NCBI GenBank assembly: GCA_002345965.1
Contig: DDTF01000048.1
Coordinates: 48,652 to 112,651 of the forward strand
Reading direction: 5' to 3'
DNA length: 64,000 nucleotides
Source of the DNA: Flammeovirgaceae bacterium UBA2371
GTDB taxonomy: Bacteria > Bacteroidota > Bacteroidia > Cytophagales > Cyclobacteriaceae
Shown piece after piece: positions 9,758-20,034 of the stretch; position 1 is the stretch's first letter, and each line of letters begins with the position of its first letter. A model generated the notes under the pieces. That model did no database searches, was not told where the DNA came from, and worked only from the letters and a program-made list of their open reading frames with translations. The position numbers and the translations under genes were made by a program.

Positions 9758-12700
9758 TTATTGATTTACATTATTCTTTAATACTTCTACTACGCTACCT
9801 TTTTTACGGGTATAGATGGCTCTATCATACATCGCCTCGCAACTTACAGCAGGTAAATAATAAGATCCCGCGTAACTTGCCGTCAACAACACCTTGAATG
9901 TTTTTCTTTGATTAGGCGCCAAATCAAAATAGGTATAAACTCTGTCATCACGAATGTCCTGATAGGTGGGAACATCCCCTGAAAGGCGATCTTCCACCTC
10001 TTCCAATCTTAGGTTGTTAATCTCCCATCCGCTGGGAAATATTTGATTCAATGCCAAATTCTTGTAGGTTCCCCTCAATCCAGGGTTGGCAACTGTAACG
10101 GTGGCAATAAATTCCTGGCTTTGCATCAACTGTACTGGGTCAATCAAATTACCCTTTGTGTCAGTGTATGATATGGACATCTTCAAATTACTTTCTTCAT
10201 CTTCCTCGGCACCACGTGCTGGCACACCACCTTGTATAACACTCACATAAAGAGACCCTGCACCATTATTAGAAAATTGCAAAGAAGAGGATTTCACCTG
10301 ATCAATGGGCAATTGAATTTGGGCAACTGGCAATTCAGTACTTGCTGTTACCTCTTTCCCATTAAAGGTATAGGTAAATTTAATGTTCCCTTTTTGTTCC
10401 ATGCTGGCAAATGAACCAACTGCTTTTAAACTCCATGCTAAAGTTTGAGTACTCATCCAGGAATTGGAATTGCTCAATGCTGCTGAAATTTCTTTCAACA
10501 GCTCAAATCCTTTTGTCTTTTCATTCAACATAAGTAGTGTTTCCAAGATAATAGCTTTATCCCTCAAGTCCGATCCATAGGTATAAGCCATTTCGGAGTA
10601 AGGTGTCACATTCGTAGAAACATTAGCAATTAAGCTTTTTCCCGCTTCCGGTTGGCCAGCCTTTATGTAGGCGGCAGCCAACATCCATTTAGCTGAAGCT
10701 GATATTCCATTAGACTCGCGTAATCTGTTCATAGCACTAAGCTCTGGGCTACCTGCTAATGCCAATGAGTATAAGCGATATGCCTGAATAAGTTCACTTC
10801 TTTCGTATTCCTTACCTGGTCGCCAGGATTGTGCTTTATCTTTTTGGTATTTTTTCCAGCGTTTGAGCATATCGTTTGGAACAAAATAACCTTTGGCCGA
10901 TGCCTCTACTAAAAAGTGACCAGCGTAGGTTGACCCCCAGCTGTCCGAATCATCACCGCCCGGCCAATAAGCGAATCCTCCATCACGCGTTACAAACAGG
11001 CGAAGTCGCTCGATAGCTGCTTTCACATTGGTTTGCATTTTCGATTTTTCTGATTCAGAAATTACCATTACCTGATCGAGATACAACTGTGGAAATACTG
11101 AGGATGTAGTTTGTTCGATGCAACCGTATGGGTAATTGAGCAAGTACCGGAGTCGTTGACCTAAATTGACCGGAGGTAAACTGGATACTTCGAGGGTAGC
11201 AGAATTGGTACCAACCACCCCTATTGGCGCGACAGTGGCTGTCCATGATTTACCTGCTGCAACAAAATTATCCTGCACCTTTGTTACCGGAGGGTTAGGG
11301 TTTCGGATTTCGATATCAATCACATCAGTCGATTTATAGTTTCCTGATGAAACTATAACTTCCACTTTGGCAAATCCGGTTTCACTTTTAACAGCCAGAT
11401 CAAAATCTGTTGTAAGGTCCGTGTTGCCATTCATGTTCACCGTTTTACTATTTCCATTAGGTAATGTAAGTGGCCCTGTAACTTTGACTTCTACTTTTAC
11501 ATCACGTATGCCTTTTTCCATGGTAAAAAGTGTAATGGGAAGCTTTAATTTTTCTTCAGGCCCCAGCACCCTTGGCATAGTTGCTAGTACCATCAATGGC
11601 TTTCGAACAGGTGTAGCCTTGTCTGTTTTTCCATATGCGCCTTCATAGCCAGCCACCAACATCGTTTTTACCGATCCAATGTACTGAGGCATAACAAATC
11701 GATGTTCATTGCTGCGCCCATCCAGTGTGATGGGGCCAAAAAATTTCACAACAGGCTTGAATCGATTTGCCTTGCTGTCATCTTCTTTTCCACCCATTTC
11801 ATCGTCACCACCGATGGCCAGAAGCCTTTCAATCCTTCCACCAAAAGCACCCATCACCTGATCATACAAATCCCACGTTTTTACTCCAAGCGCTTCTCGA
11901 GCATAAAACCTCTGCCATGCATCAGGCGTGGTGAACTTGGTTAAATCTAACAATCCTTCATCCACCACTGCCAAAGTATAAGTCATCTTGCGATTGTTTT
12001 TCTCTGACACCTTAATAACCACCTCTTTGCCAGGCTCCAACACCTCGGGCATACTGATTTCAGGTTCAAGATGAGTTTTCGGGTCTTCTACCTGAATGGG
12101 AATGACACCGTACATTCTGATTGGCAGATCGTTGACCGTTTGTGAATGGGGTTGTAATAAAGTGGTATGAATGAAAACATTTGGTGTCATTTCTGCTGTA
12201 ATATCTACCGCAAATTGATTGTCTCCGTTTTGAGTATCCACCCAATATGTTTGCAATACCCTGCTTCCACTTTCTATGCTGACCAACGCCCTACCCTGAC
12301 CGCTTCCGGGAATTACCAAATTTGCTTTCTCTCCAATATTATATATTGGTTTATCTGACGAGAAAGAAAGCATGGTAGCTCCAGATGCATTTCCTCTTGC
12401 TCTGCCTGCCCATCCTGGCCAATCAATATAAACAAACTTGCCTGTACTGTGTCCTGAAACAGGATCATACGCTTTTACAAAAAAGCGACCCCACTCCGGA
12501 TAGTCTATCTTGAAATCCCAATGACCTTTCCCGTTCACAGTTTGAATTCTGCCTGTCTTGATGGGTCGTGAATATCTACCAGACATGTAGTTAGCATTAG
12601 ACTCTGAATTGTCCCACCACCATCGCCACTCTACTTTATAAAGCGACATTTCTATGTTGTCTCGCGACACCGCCTTTCCCTCAGCATCTACTGTAACCAC

Positions 12701-15340
12701 TTCCGCTCTGTGCAGGGTATCAGTAAGTAACATGCCCCGCTTATCCCCAAGTGGCAAGCGCAATCCTGTAAACGAATTATAAGGATAGTAGGGAATGCTA
12801 AATCGGTCAATGCTAAAGTTTCCACTTTCTTCAAATACTTTTCCTCTGAACACCGCATTGAGCTTTCCTGGTGCAGCCTCTGAAACGCGCAATGAGGTGT
12901 TTACTATAGCCTTCCCCTCTTCATTGGTATAACCTTCAAATACAGTTTGGGATTCGCTGTAAAAATCAATGGTGGGGTCATCAAATGCAAAATCAGGATA
13001 TCGCTCAAATTTTGTTTGTGATTTACTCAATACTACTTCAAACTCCGCTTTCAGATTTTTACCAGGCGCCCCATGCAGCCAATTGACTTGAAGATTACCA
13101 GAAATATTATTATTGCTGGCAGTGAGCTTATCTACACCAAAGTCAAGATTAATTTTCAATCGATTTGGTTTTACTGTCTCAATCTTCAGCGCTTTAGTGA
13201 ACTCAGTGCCACCAACCTTTACGCGTCCAAGCCAATTGCCCGTTGGATCATCAGCAGAAGTAGCAGTAGCAAAATTGTAGAATCCATTTTTGGAATTGGA
13301 TCTTACTAATCGATTGGTAACCTGCCCTTGAGGATTTACCAGCTCAAAGACCACCGGATGATTGGCTGGAAGAAGTTTAAGCTTGTCCTCTAGCAAAAAA
13401 GTCAGGTACAATGAATCACCTGGTCGCCATACTCCTCTTTCACCATACAAGAATCCTTTAAGTCCACGATCCACGCGCTCTCCCCCTACATCGAAGTTGC
13501 TAAGTGACAAAGATTCTCCATCGTTCAACTTTAAATATCCTCTTTGATTACCGCTTTTGGCCAAGAGAACAAATGGTATTTTCTTAGAAGTAATTATGGC
13601 TTTCCCATCCGCGCCAGTAGTAGTGGTGCCAATCACCTGTTGTTGGAAATCATACAATTCCAATTGAACACCGGAAGCAGGCTGGGTGGTTCTAAGGTCA
13701 TTAACAAAAATAACCGTGCTTCCATCACCTCCTCTTTTCGCAATTAATCCAAGGTCAGAGGCAATCACATTTTGTTTAATCGAACGACTGCTATTATAAT
13801 ACGAAGAGTGACATGGGTTATCACGTTGCTCCCAATCATAGTCTTCATCGTAATAATAGTCTTCATAAGAATCCCAGTAGTTCCCCTCTTCAGTTTCCAC
13901 CTCATCCCAGTTCTCCTGTTCGAAACCATTCATCTCATTAGAAACAGAAGTATCTCCCGTCATACCATCACATACATAGGCCAGGTAAGATTTTTTGAAG
14001 TTGAGCCGTACTTGATAGATGGCGCCAGGTTCAGACGAAATCATGGTAGATAAATCCAGAGTAAATCGGTTCCATTTCCCCAAATCAGTCACACTGGCAT
14101 TTTCCAGCGACACCTTCTTCTTCAAAATGGATCTTCCTACTCTTCTTAGCTCAGAATTTCCATTTAAATTATTTACCTGCAGAAATTGCAGTACGTTTCT
14201 TTCATATATTTTTAAAATGGTAACATCGACAGCCTTTAGATTAACAGCCTCAAAGGGCATGATTAAACCATCGGTGCCAGGAAGAATATTTCCCTTTCCG
14301 GTAAATCTTACAGCAGGTTTAACTTGCTCGAATTGGACATCAAATGAATTTCTATTCGCCATTCGATAATCCAAAATATTTCTGATCCCCGCCTCTATTA
14401 TTAGCGTTTTACTACCCGTCTGCCTAGCAGGAGGATATATCTTAATCTCATTGTCCTTTATTTCATAATCCAAACTACCTAATCCTTCTATGCGGATAAG
14501 CCCATCCAGGTTTTGCTTTTCGCGCAGTGGATCAGAAAACTGTACAACTACTGATTGAGATGATCCCTGATCTACTTTTACATTTGTAATGGTAAAATCT
14601 CCCAATGCAGGTACTTTCACTTCCTCCTCAGAAGTTTGAGCAATTCCTAATGCTGTTCCATCCATTGAAAGTTTCACCACAGAGGCCTGCTCTTTCCTCA
14701 ACACATCTTCCACGATAAAAGCATGCTGCTTTCCATCTGAAGCATGCGCCCATGAAATGGAGAGCATTTTACCATCTTGCTGTGCCACCAATATTTTTTT
14801 TATTGCATCCGCCTCAGCATAGTCTGCTGTTGATACTATCCCTTCAATTTTTTGTCTTGTAAGTTCCGTCTTTACATAAGGCAGGATATTATCTACTTGT
14901 AATCCAAAATTTTGTGGAATGACTCTTAAAGAATAGTTGAAAGTTTCCAGGCCTTTAGCCACTGTCATCAACTTTGAAAGGTAAAAATCAATCTCATAAA
15001 TTTGACCTGAAATTAGCCTGCTGGTTGGCTGAAACTCTACCGTTCTTGTATCTAACCAGACCACTTTCCCAGCTGTGGATGGCTTTAACGAAAATAATTT
15101 TGTAGACGCTTCCTTACCAACCATATCCAAATCAACAACATCCTCTGTCAGAATGATACGGATAGGTGAACCTGAGCTGATTACTCCCGCTGTATAGGAC
15201 GACACATATTCACCAAAAGCAGGGTTGATCGCCCCAAGATCACCTCTTTCTGATTTACTGGAAGTAAAATAAAAAACGAAAAACGTAATTAAGGCAATGA
15301 TTAAAATGCCAAAGCCAATTCTTTTATAAGATGATTTCAT
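9758..15340 (-). CDS. Bacterial alpha-2-macroglobulin with thioester motif
   Basis: Very large envelope protein of 1860 residues, anchored by one N-terminal membrane segment (residues ~9-26) with no lipobox cysteine. Macroglobulin-like MG domains fill the first two thirds (for example GFLYGERGVWRPGDSLYL). The thioester motif is intact: C1407-I-E-Q1410 in YPYGCIEQTTSS, followed by an alpha/alpha-barrel region (RDGGFAYWPGGDDSDSWGS). Members of this family trap attacking proteases covalently and are thought to protect periplasmic targets, often with PbpC. Residues ~466-510 are an unusual acidic, Tyr/Trp-rich insertion. It is first in an operon that ends with pbpC, three genes further on. Confidence 0.93.
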   Translation of the reverse strand: MKSSYKRIGFGILIIALITFFVFYFTSSKSERGDLGAINPAFGEYVSSYTAGVISSGSPIRIILTEDVVDLDMVGKEASTKLFSLKPSTAGKVVWLDTRTVEFQPTSRLISGQIYEIDFYLSKLMTVAKGLETFNYSLRVIPQNFGLQVDNILPYVKTELTRQKIEGIVSTADYAEADAIKKILVAQQDGKMLSISWAHASDGKQHAFIVEDVLRKEQASVVKLSMDGTALGIAQTSEEEVKVPALGDFTITNVKVDQGSSQSVVVQFSDPLREKQNLDGLIRIEGLGSLDYEIKDNEIKIYPPARQTGSKTLIIEAGIRNILDYRMANRNSFDVQFEQVKPAVRFTGKGNILPGTDGLIMPFEAVNLKAVDVTILKIYERNVLQFLQVNNLNGNSELRRVGRSILKKKVSLENASVTDLGKWNRFTLDLSTMISSEPGAIYQVRLNFKKSYLAYVCDGMTGDTSVSNEMNGFEQENWDEVETEEGNYWDSYEDYYYDEDYDWEQRDNPCHSSYYNSSRSIKQNVIASDLGLIAKRGGDGSTVIFVNDLRTTQPASGVQLELYDFQQQVIGTTTTGADGKAIITSKKIPFVLLAKSGNQRGYLKLNDGESLSLSNFDVGGERVDRGLKGFLYGERGVWRPGDSLYLTFLLEDKLKLLPANHPVVFELVNPQGQVTNRLVRSNSKNGFYNFATATSADDPTGNWLGRVKVGGTEFTKALKIETVKPNRLKINLDFGVDKLTASNNNISGNLQVNWLHGAPGKNLKAEFEVVLSKSQTKFERYPDFAFDDPTIDFYSESQTVFEGYTNEEGKAIVNTSLRVSEAAPGKLNAVFRGKVFEESGNFSIDRFSIPYYPYNSFTGLRLPLGDKRGMLLTDTLHRAEVVTVDAEGKAVSRDNIEMSLYKVEWRWWWDNSESNANYMSGRYSRPIKTGRIQTVNGKGHWDFKIDYPEWGRFFVKAYDPVSGHSTGKFVYIDWPGWAGRARGNASGATMLSFSSDKPIYNIGEKANLVIPGSGQGRALVSIESGSRVLQTYWVDTQNGDNQFAVDITAEMTPNVFIHTTLLQPHSQTVNDLPIRMYGVIPIQVEDPKTHLEPEISMPEVLEPGKEVVIKVSEKNNRKMTYTLAVVDEGLLDLTKFTTPDAWQRFYAREALGVKTWDLYDQVMGAFGGRIERLLAIGGDDEMGGKEDDSKANRFKPVVKFFGPITLDGRSNEHRFVMPQYIGSVKTMLVAGYEGAYGKTDKATPVRKPLMVLATMPRVLGPEEKLKLPITLFTMEKGIRDVKVEVKVTGPLTLPNGNSKTVNMNGNTDLTTDFDLAVKSETGFAKVEVIVSSGNYKSTDVIDIEIRNPNPPVTKVQDNFVAAGKSWTATVAPIGVVGTNSATLEVSSLPPVNLGQRLRYLLNYPYGCIEQTTSSVFPQLYLDQVMVISESEKSKMQTNVKAAIERLRLFVTRDGGFAYWPGGDDSDSWGSTYAGHFLVEASAKGYFVPNDMLKRWKKYQKDKAQSWRPGKEYERSELIQAYRLYSLALAGSPELSAMNRLRESNGISASAKWMLAAAYIKAGQPEAGKSLIANVSTNVTPYSEMAYTYGSDLRDKAIILETLLMLNEKTKGFELLKEISAALSNSNSWMSTQTLAWSLKAVGSFASMEQKGNIKFTYTFNGKEVTASTELPVAQIQLPIDQVKSSSLQFSNNGAGSLYVSVIQGGVPARGAEEDEESNLKMSISYTDTKGNLIDPVQLMQSQEFIATVTVANPGLRGTYKNLALNQIFPSGWEINNLRLEEVEDRLSGDVPTYQDIRDDRVYTYFDLAPNQRKTFKVLLTASYAGSYYLPAVSCEAMYDRAIYTRKKGSVVEVLKNNVNQ

Positions 15341-15456
15341 AGGGATAATATTAGCGACAATGAATATCGAGAATAATTTATTTATGAGTCAAAACGAAAT
15401 GCAATTATTTTAAACCAACCCAACCCTTAAAAACCATAGGATTAACGGACGATTTC

Positions 15457-15488
15457 TTTGGGTGGCAATGCCAACGGCTATACCTTTG
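15457..15488 (+). promoter_or_regulatory. Canonical Bacteroidota promoter for the MscS gene
   Basis: TTTG (15457-15460), a 20-bp spacer and TACCTTTG (15481-15488) match the Bacteroidota -33/-7 consensus TTTG-N19/20-TAnnTTTG exactly. The start codon at 15538 would lie about 40 bases downstream of the transcript start. Confidence 0.75.
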
Positions 15489-15537
15489 CAAAGAAAGGTA
15501 TTAAAACTTGACGTAATAATTTAAGTTAAGAGTAAAT

Positions 15538-16587
15538 ATGGAATTTTTTGATCGCGTATACTATAATAATACAGTACAAAACTATCTCATAGCCACGGGT
15601 GTCATTGTGGTGGGTATCCTGGTCCTCAGGATTTTCAGAAAAGCCATATTGCGCAGGCTTAAAATCTGGGCAGAATCCACTGAAACCACATTTGACGACT
15701 ATCTGGTAAACGGTTTCGAAAAATTCGGTATGCCTTTGCTAAACATAGGCGTAATGTATTCGGCTATTCAGTACCTCACCTTATCTGAACGCGCGAATAA
15801 AATTGTTCACAATGCGCTTATCGTAGTGGTGACATTCTATATCATCCGCCTTATCACCACGTCACTCCGGATTATGCTTGAATCCTACGTGAAACACAGG
15901 GATGGTGGGGAAGAAAAACTAAAACAGATTAAGGGCCTGATGATCGTTGTCAAAATTGTGATTTGGGCAACAGGCTTGGTTTTTCTATTCGACAACCTAG
16001 GATATGACGTTACAGCAGTAATTACAGGACTGGGTATAGGTGGTATTGCAGTAGCCCTTGCCGCACAAAATATTCTGGGGGATCTTTTCAATTATTTTGT
16101 TATTTTCTTCGATCGTCCATTTGAAATCGGTGACTTTATTGTATTGGATACAAAATCCGGTAATGTTGAACATGTTGGGATTAAAACAACACGCATTAAA
16201 AGTATTTCCGGAGAGCAAATTATTGTATCGAACACTGACCTTACCAACTCAAGACTCCACAACTTCAAGAGAATGGAGAAGAGAAGGATTCTTTTTAATC
16301 TTGGCGTTACCTATCAAACTCCCCCCGAGAAGCTAAAGCAATTACCAGAACTAATTAAAACTACCATTGAATCAGTTGAATTCGCAGAATTTGATCGCGC
16401 CCATTTTGCAGCTTACGGAGACTTCAGCCTGAATTTTGAAATTGTCTATTTTGTTACCAACCCCGAATTCAAAGTATACCGCGAAGTACAACAGGCCATC
16501 AACTTCAAACTCTATGAAGCGTTTGCCCAGTTGGGTGTAGAATTTGCTTACCCTACTCAAACCATATTTTTGGAGAAGAATAATTAG
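15538..16587 (+). CDS. MscS-family mechanosensitive ion channel
   Basis: Protein of 349 residues with membrane segments near 14-33, 62-80, 91-110, 135-151 and a pore region 158-192. The pore helix GLGIGGIAVALAAQNILGDLFNYF is rich in Gly and Ala as in MscS TM3. The beta domain follows (FDRPFEIGDFIVLD) and then a mixed C-terminal domain. It opens when membrane tension rises and releases solutes under hypo-osmotic shock. The 349-residue length with five segments makes it a mid-sized family member. It stands alone with its own strong promoter. A role in transporting a specific solute is possible in this wide family. Confidence 0.92.
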   Translation: MEFFDRVYYNNTVQNYLIATGVIVVGILVLRIFRKAILRRLKIWAESTETTFDDYLVNGFEKFGMPLLNIGVMYSAIQYLTLSERANKIVHNALIVVVTFYIIRLITTSLRIMLESYVKHRDGGEEKLKQIKGLMIVVKIVIWATGLVFLFDNLGYDVTAVITGLGIGGIAVALAAQNILGDLFNYFVIFFDRPFEIGDFIVLDTKSGNVEHVGIKTTRIKSISGEQIIVSNTDLTNSRLHNFKRMEKRRILFNLGVTYQTPPEKLKQLPELIKTTIESVEFAEFDRAHFAAYGDFSLNFEIVYFVTNPEFKVYREVQQAINFKLYEAFAQLGVEFAYPTQTIFLEKNN

Positions 16588-16757
16588 TCAAGTAAAAATT
16601 CAAGTGCCACTGTCTTTCATAGTCGGTGTAGTTGCTATTATTTGGATATTTCATGAAGGCCCGTATCTTCTTTGTGGATGCCCATTATTCTTGTACGAAT
16701 CAAGCTACAACATTGTAATTGGGTCACTACCTTTGGTAAGGTCTAACGCAAGTCCTT

Positions 16758-17741
16758 ATGCTATCAAAAGAAGAATTTAATCATTACTATGAGAAAGAAT
16801 TAAAAAGCAGCATCGAACAACTTGAAAACAGCAGGTTGGCCATTAACCAAAACTATTCTTATAAAAAATATGGCCGAAACCTGAAGTGGATGGCTATCAT
16901 TTGTGTGTTGCTTATGATTTTAAGTGCATCGCTGCCCCAATATGTTCCTTCACAGGTTGTCTTCCTTATTCCACTTACAGCACTGTATGCTCTGTTCGCT
17001 CCGATTTATATTCTTATCAGACGAAATCTAGCATTTAACCCAATCAAGAAAACATATAAACAAACGATCATTCCAAAGATCATTTCCTTTATTAGTACTG
17101 ACCTTACTTACGACCCCTCAAAAGGAATATCAGAAAAAGAATTTCGGGCAGGTGATCTATTTGGCCAATCCTTTAGTTTTCACTCTGAAGATTTGGTACA
17201 CGGCATCATTGAGAATACTGAAATAAAAATGTCGGATATCAAAGCGGATAGACGCAGCAACAAAAACAGATATACTGTCTTCCATGGGTTGTATGCAATC
17301 GTCAAACTAAAACAAAAATTCGCATCAAGAGTAATTATCCAACCTACCCATATTATGAGTGTGGCGCTGGAAGCCCTTGGCAACAAGTTGCTAGGGACCC
17401 AGCTAACGGGAAAGATTCAATCCAATCTAAGTATGCATGATTTTAAAAGCGGCAACACCAATTTTGATAAAGATTATGATGTGCGCTGTGAATCTCCTGA
17501 AGTAGCAAGTGCACTCTTATCCCCTACCGTCATTCAGTTGATTATCGCATTTCAAAAAGAAATTAATACTCCTATTCGATTATCATTTTTTGATAACGAG
17601 GCCCATATCGCCTTTCATGACATTAACCTATTTGAAACCGATGCGCACACTTCCTTTCTTGAGAAGGATATTTCAAAACAGTATTTTGAATACGTCAATC
17701 TGGTAATTGGAATTACCCAAGCATTAAAAGCTGTCCATTAA
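16758..17741 (+). CDS. DUF3137-family membrane protein
   Basis: Protein of 327 residues with a charged, probably helical N-terminus (residues 1-38), two membrane segments (~42-59 and ~65-87) and a soluble C-terminal domain of ~230 residues. The combination of the N-terminal helix, the paired membrane segments and a domain with FHGLYAIVKLKQKF and RLSFFDNEAHIAF fits the DUF3137 family, whose role is unknown. The 170-bp gap after the MscS gene has no evident terminator, so the two may share a transcript. Confidence 0.65.
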   Translation: MLSKEEFNHYYEKELKSSIEQLENSRLAINQNYSYKKYGRNLKWMAIICVLLMILSASLPQYVPSQVVFLIPLTALYALFAPIYILIRRNLAFNPIKKTYKQTIIPKIISFISTDLTYDPSKGISEKEFRAGDLFGQSFSFHSEDLVHGIIENTEIKMSDIKADRRSNKNRYTVFHGLYAIVKLKQKFASRVIIQPTHIMSVALEALGNKLLGTQLTGKIQSNLSMHDFKSGNTNFDKDYDVRCESPEVASALLSPTVIQLIIAFQKEINTPIRLSFFDNEAHIAFHDINLFETDAHTSFLEKDISKQYFEYVNLVIGITQALKAVH

Positions 17742-17826
17742 TTGAAAACATGCTGCAAAGCAGGACAATTCAAAATCAGCATACTCTTCAAGTCTGGAGA
17801 TTATTTCATCGCTCCGTCCAATACCT

Positions 17827-18900
17827 TCATAAACATTCCTCTGTGTTATTTTTTACCACAAATGAATCCGGACTTGGAGTATAGGTTTTATCATCTATGT
17901 TATAAACCTTATTATCCCTATCAACAATCAATATCACTATCTGCCGTGTATCACCTCCTTCTATTTGAACGGTGAATAGGTACTTGGTTTCAGAATCCTT
18001 GACAAAATCAGCAATTGCCCCTTCCCAAAGATCCTGATAGCCCTGCTCTCTCCAAATGTAGCCTCCATCACGTTCAATAATTTCAATAAAAGCTTCAGTG
18101 CCACATAATTGCTGACGAATCAGACCGCCTTCTGATTCAAACAGCGGAAACCATTTTTTGGGAAAATCAGCAAGGGACTGATTAGCAACATCACTATTTT
18201 CAATATGGGGTTCATTGTTTTGAAAGGCGTGTAGTGCGCTAACCAGCTCACTTATATAGCCTCCTTCCTCATAACTCCGATATGCATTATATCCAGCTAT
18301 CACAACGGCTACCAATACAGCAACTCGCACGCCATACACTATTACGTTGAATATTTTAGCCGATAAAGAATTTATATTCTTCTTATACTTTTTTATAAAG
18401 TCGTTTTCATTAGCTCGCAATTCTATTACTTTTTGCTCGCTGATTTTATCCAGTATCTGGCCTATTGACTCTTCATCTCCCAGTACCGAAAAAGAATGAG
18501 TTTCATCTTTATCCGATATTTTAAGATTGTACCATGCGTTCCATTTTCTCTTCCTATTGGGATTATAAGTATTCACCTCCACGATCAATTTACCTGCTTC
18601 GATGATTACCTCGTGCAAGGTGTCATATTTCAATTGCTGAATGCGCAGACCTGTTGGCACAATTTCTATAAGCACAATTTTACTAATCGAATCTGTCCAT
18701 GTTGAATGAAAGATTAGGTAAACTAAAAGAGCCAAGATTCCTACCACAAAATACATTCCGTAAGAAATGGGAGGTTTTTCAGAACCAGCAAAATAGAATA
18801 AAACAGTTCCAAAGGCTAATAATACCCAAAACCCAGGATTGACTAATACCTTCAGAAATCGAAATAGAAATGGGGTCTTTGCCTTTTTATAGATTACCAT
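17827..18900 (-). CDS. Hypothetical three-pass membrane protein
   Basis: Protein of 357 residues that I do not recognise. Membrane segments are near 20-38, 48-66 and 183-204. The first two are followed by a ~110-residue soluble part rich in beta strands (LIVEVNTYNPNRKRKWNAWYNLKI) that resembles a PH-like fold, but this is a guess. The C-terminal ~150 residues are soluble, with NKVYNIDDKTYTPSPDSF near the end. It is last in a run of minus-strand genes for lipoproteins, 33 bp after the neighbour, so co-transcription is likely. Confidence 0.6.
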   Translation of the reverse strand: MVIYKKAKTPFLFRFLKVLVNPGFWVLLAFGTVLFYFAGSEKPPISYGMYFVVGILALLVYLIFHSTWTDSISKIVLIEIVPTGLRIQQLKYDTLHEVIIEAGKLIVEVNTYNPNRKRKWNAWYNLKISDKDETHSFSVLGDEESIGQILDKISEQKVIELRANENDFIKKYKKNINSLSAKIFNVIVYGVRVAVLVAVVIAGYNAYRSYEEGGYISELVSALHAFQNNEPHIENSDVANQSLADFPKKWFPLFESEGGLIRQQLCGTEAFIEIIERDGGYIWREQGYQDLWEGAIADFVKDSETKYLFTVQIEGGDTRQIVILIVDRDNKVYNIDDKTYTPSPDSFVVKNNTEECL

Positions 18901-18933
18901 CGGTTTAAAGTTTAACAGTTATCAAATGCATTG

Positions 18934-19869
18934 TTAATACGAATATTTCAAATAAGTACTCAACTCATCAAAAGTAAAATCTATAGTAAACACGCCATGA
19001 TAATAACCTTGAGACCGCTCACACGGAGAGATAAAATGAATGCCTTCGCGGGTAACAATTGTATACTGATCACCTAATGTATAATCAGAAGCAGAATAGC
19101 CATCGCCCACTTGTTGCCCACATGCCTCCTTTACTTTAACAGCAATCAAATTAAGGATTTGACTTTTTGATTCAGGCTTGAAAATGTCTTCAAACTTTAA
19201 CGAGGTTTCTGTTCTCAGATTTAAGCACTTGTATTCCCCACTCGACCAGCCATCACCTTCATCTTTCAAATAATAGGTGGTCAATATACCATTCAGGTTA
19301 TACAGAATCTCACCTTTATCGTCTTTGGATTTTTTGGCAAACTCAAACTGCCCATTACTATTTTCTACACCCAGAGGAATAATCTTATGTAAATAGAGGT
19401 TCATTGATCCGCTACCATCAGGCTTGGTCCAAGATCCATCAATACGTGGATAATTAGAAATATCACAGGTAAACCGACCCGTTACCTCCCCCTTATCATT
19501 TCTTTCCGTCAAAACCAATGTGTTGTCCTTCAATTGGCCATTCAGTGAAATGAACTTATTAACCCTTTTGTACAAATACTTACCTTCAAACTGACCAGGA
19601 ACCACTTCTTTCAATAAGAGTAGGACATCATAATGATCACCAATGTATCCATCCATAATAACTTCATCTGTCCCCTTCAAAAGTTTGTTATCAGATAGAG
19701 AAGCTTCCTCTACCGGTTTTTCCGACTGATCTTCCTTGTATTCAGACGGGCTGGATGTGACTGATTCATCTGTCCCTGTTTCAGTTTGCACGCTTTCATT
19801 CTTTGGAGAACTACACGAAAGCAAAAAAAGAAATAAGTAGAAACAGAAGTAGCTCGGGACATGTTTCAT
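18934..19869 (-). CDS. Hypothetical lipoprotein
   Basis: Protein of 311 residues with a lipoprotein signal; the lipobox is LLSC and the cysteine is followed by SSPKNES. A Ser/Thr/Glu-rich linker covers residues ~24-60. The next ~110 residues hold FEGKYLYKRVNKFISLNGQL and LVLTERNDKGEVTGRF, a pattern of strands that often reports material exchange or ligand-binding barrels. The C-terminal part ends with a domain similar in style to periplasmic DUF3298-like folds (VKEACGQQVGDGYSASDYTL). No function can be assigned. The lipoprotein sorting signal places it on a periplasmic or surface membrane face. Confidence 0.6.
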   Translation of the reverse strand: MKHVPSYFCFYLFLFLLSCSSPKNESVQTETGTDESVTSSPSEYKEDQSEKPVEEASLSDNKLLKGTDEVIMDGYIGDHYDVLLLLKEVVPGQFEGKYLYKRVNKFISLNGQLKDNTLVLTERNDKGEVTGRFTCDISNYPRIDGSWTKPDGSGSMNLYLHKIIPLGVENSNGQFEFAKKSKDDKGEILYNLNGILTTYYLKDEGDGWSSGEYKCLNLRTETSLKFEDIFKPESKSQILNLIAVKVKEACGQQVGDGYSASDYTLGDQYTIVTREGIHFISPCERSQGYYHGVFTIDFTFDELSTYLKYSY

Positions 19870-20034
19870 AATCAGTTTTTTATTTTGAAGCCTCCAATAA
19901 TCAAATGTGTTTCCCCCATAATAGACATATCATCTCAATTGGTATTATCAGTTCTCGAACTGAATTGCCCAGTAATAAACATTGCAAAAAGGAGGATGAA
20001 ATTCTTTAAATGGCTCATAAATAAAGATCCTAAA

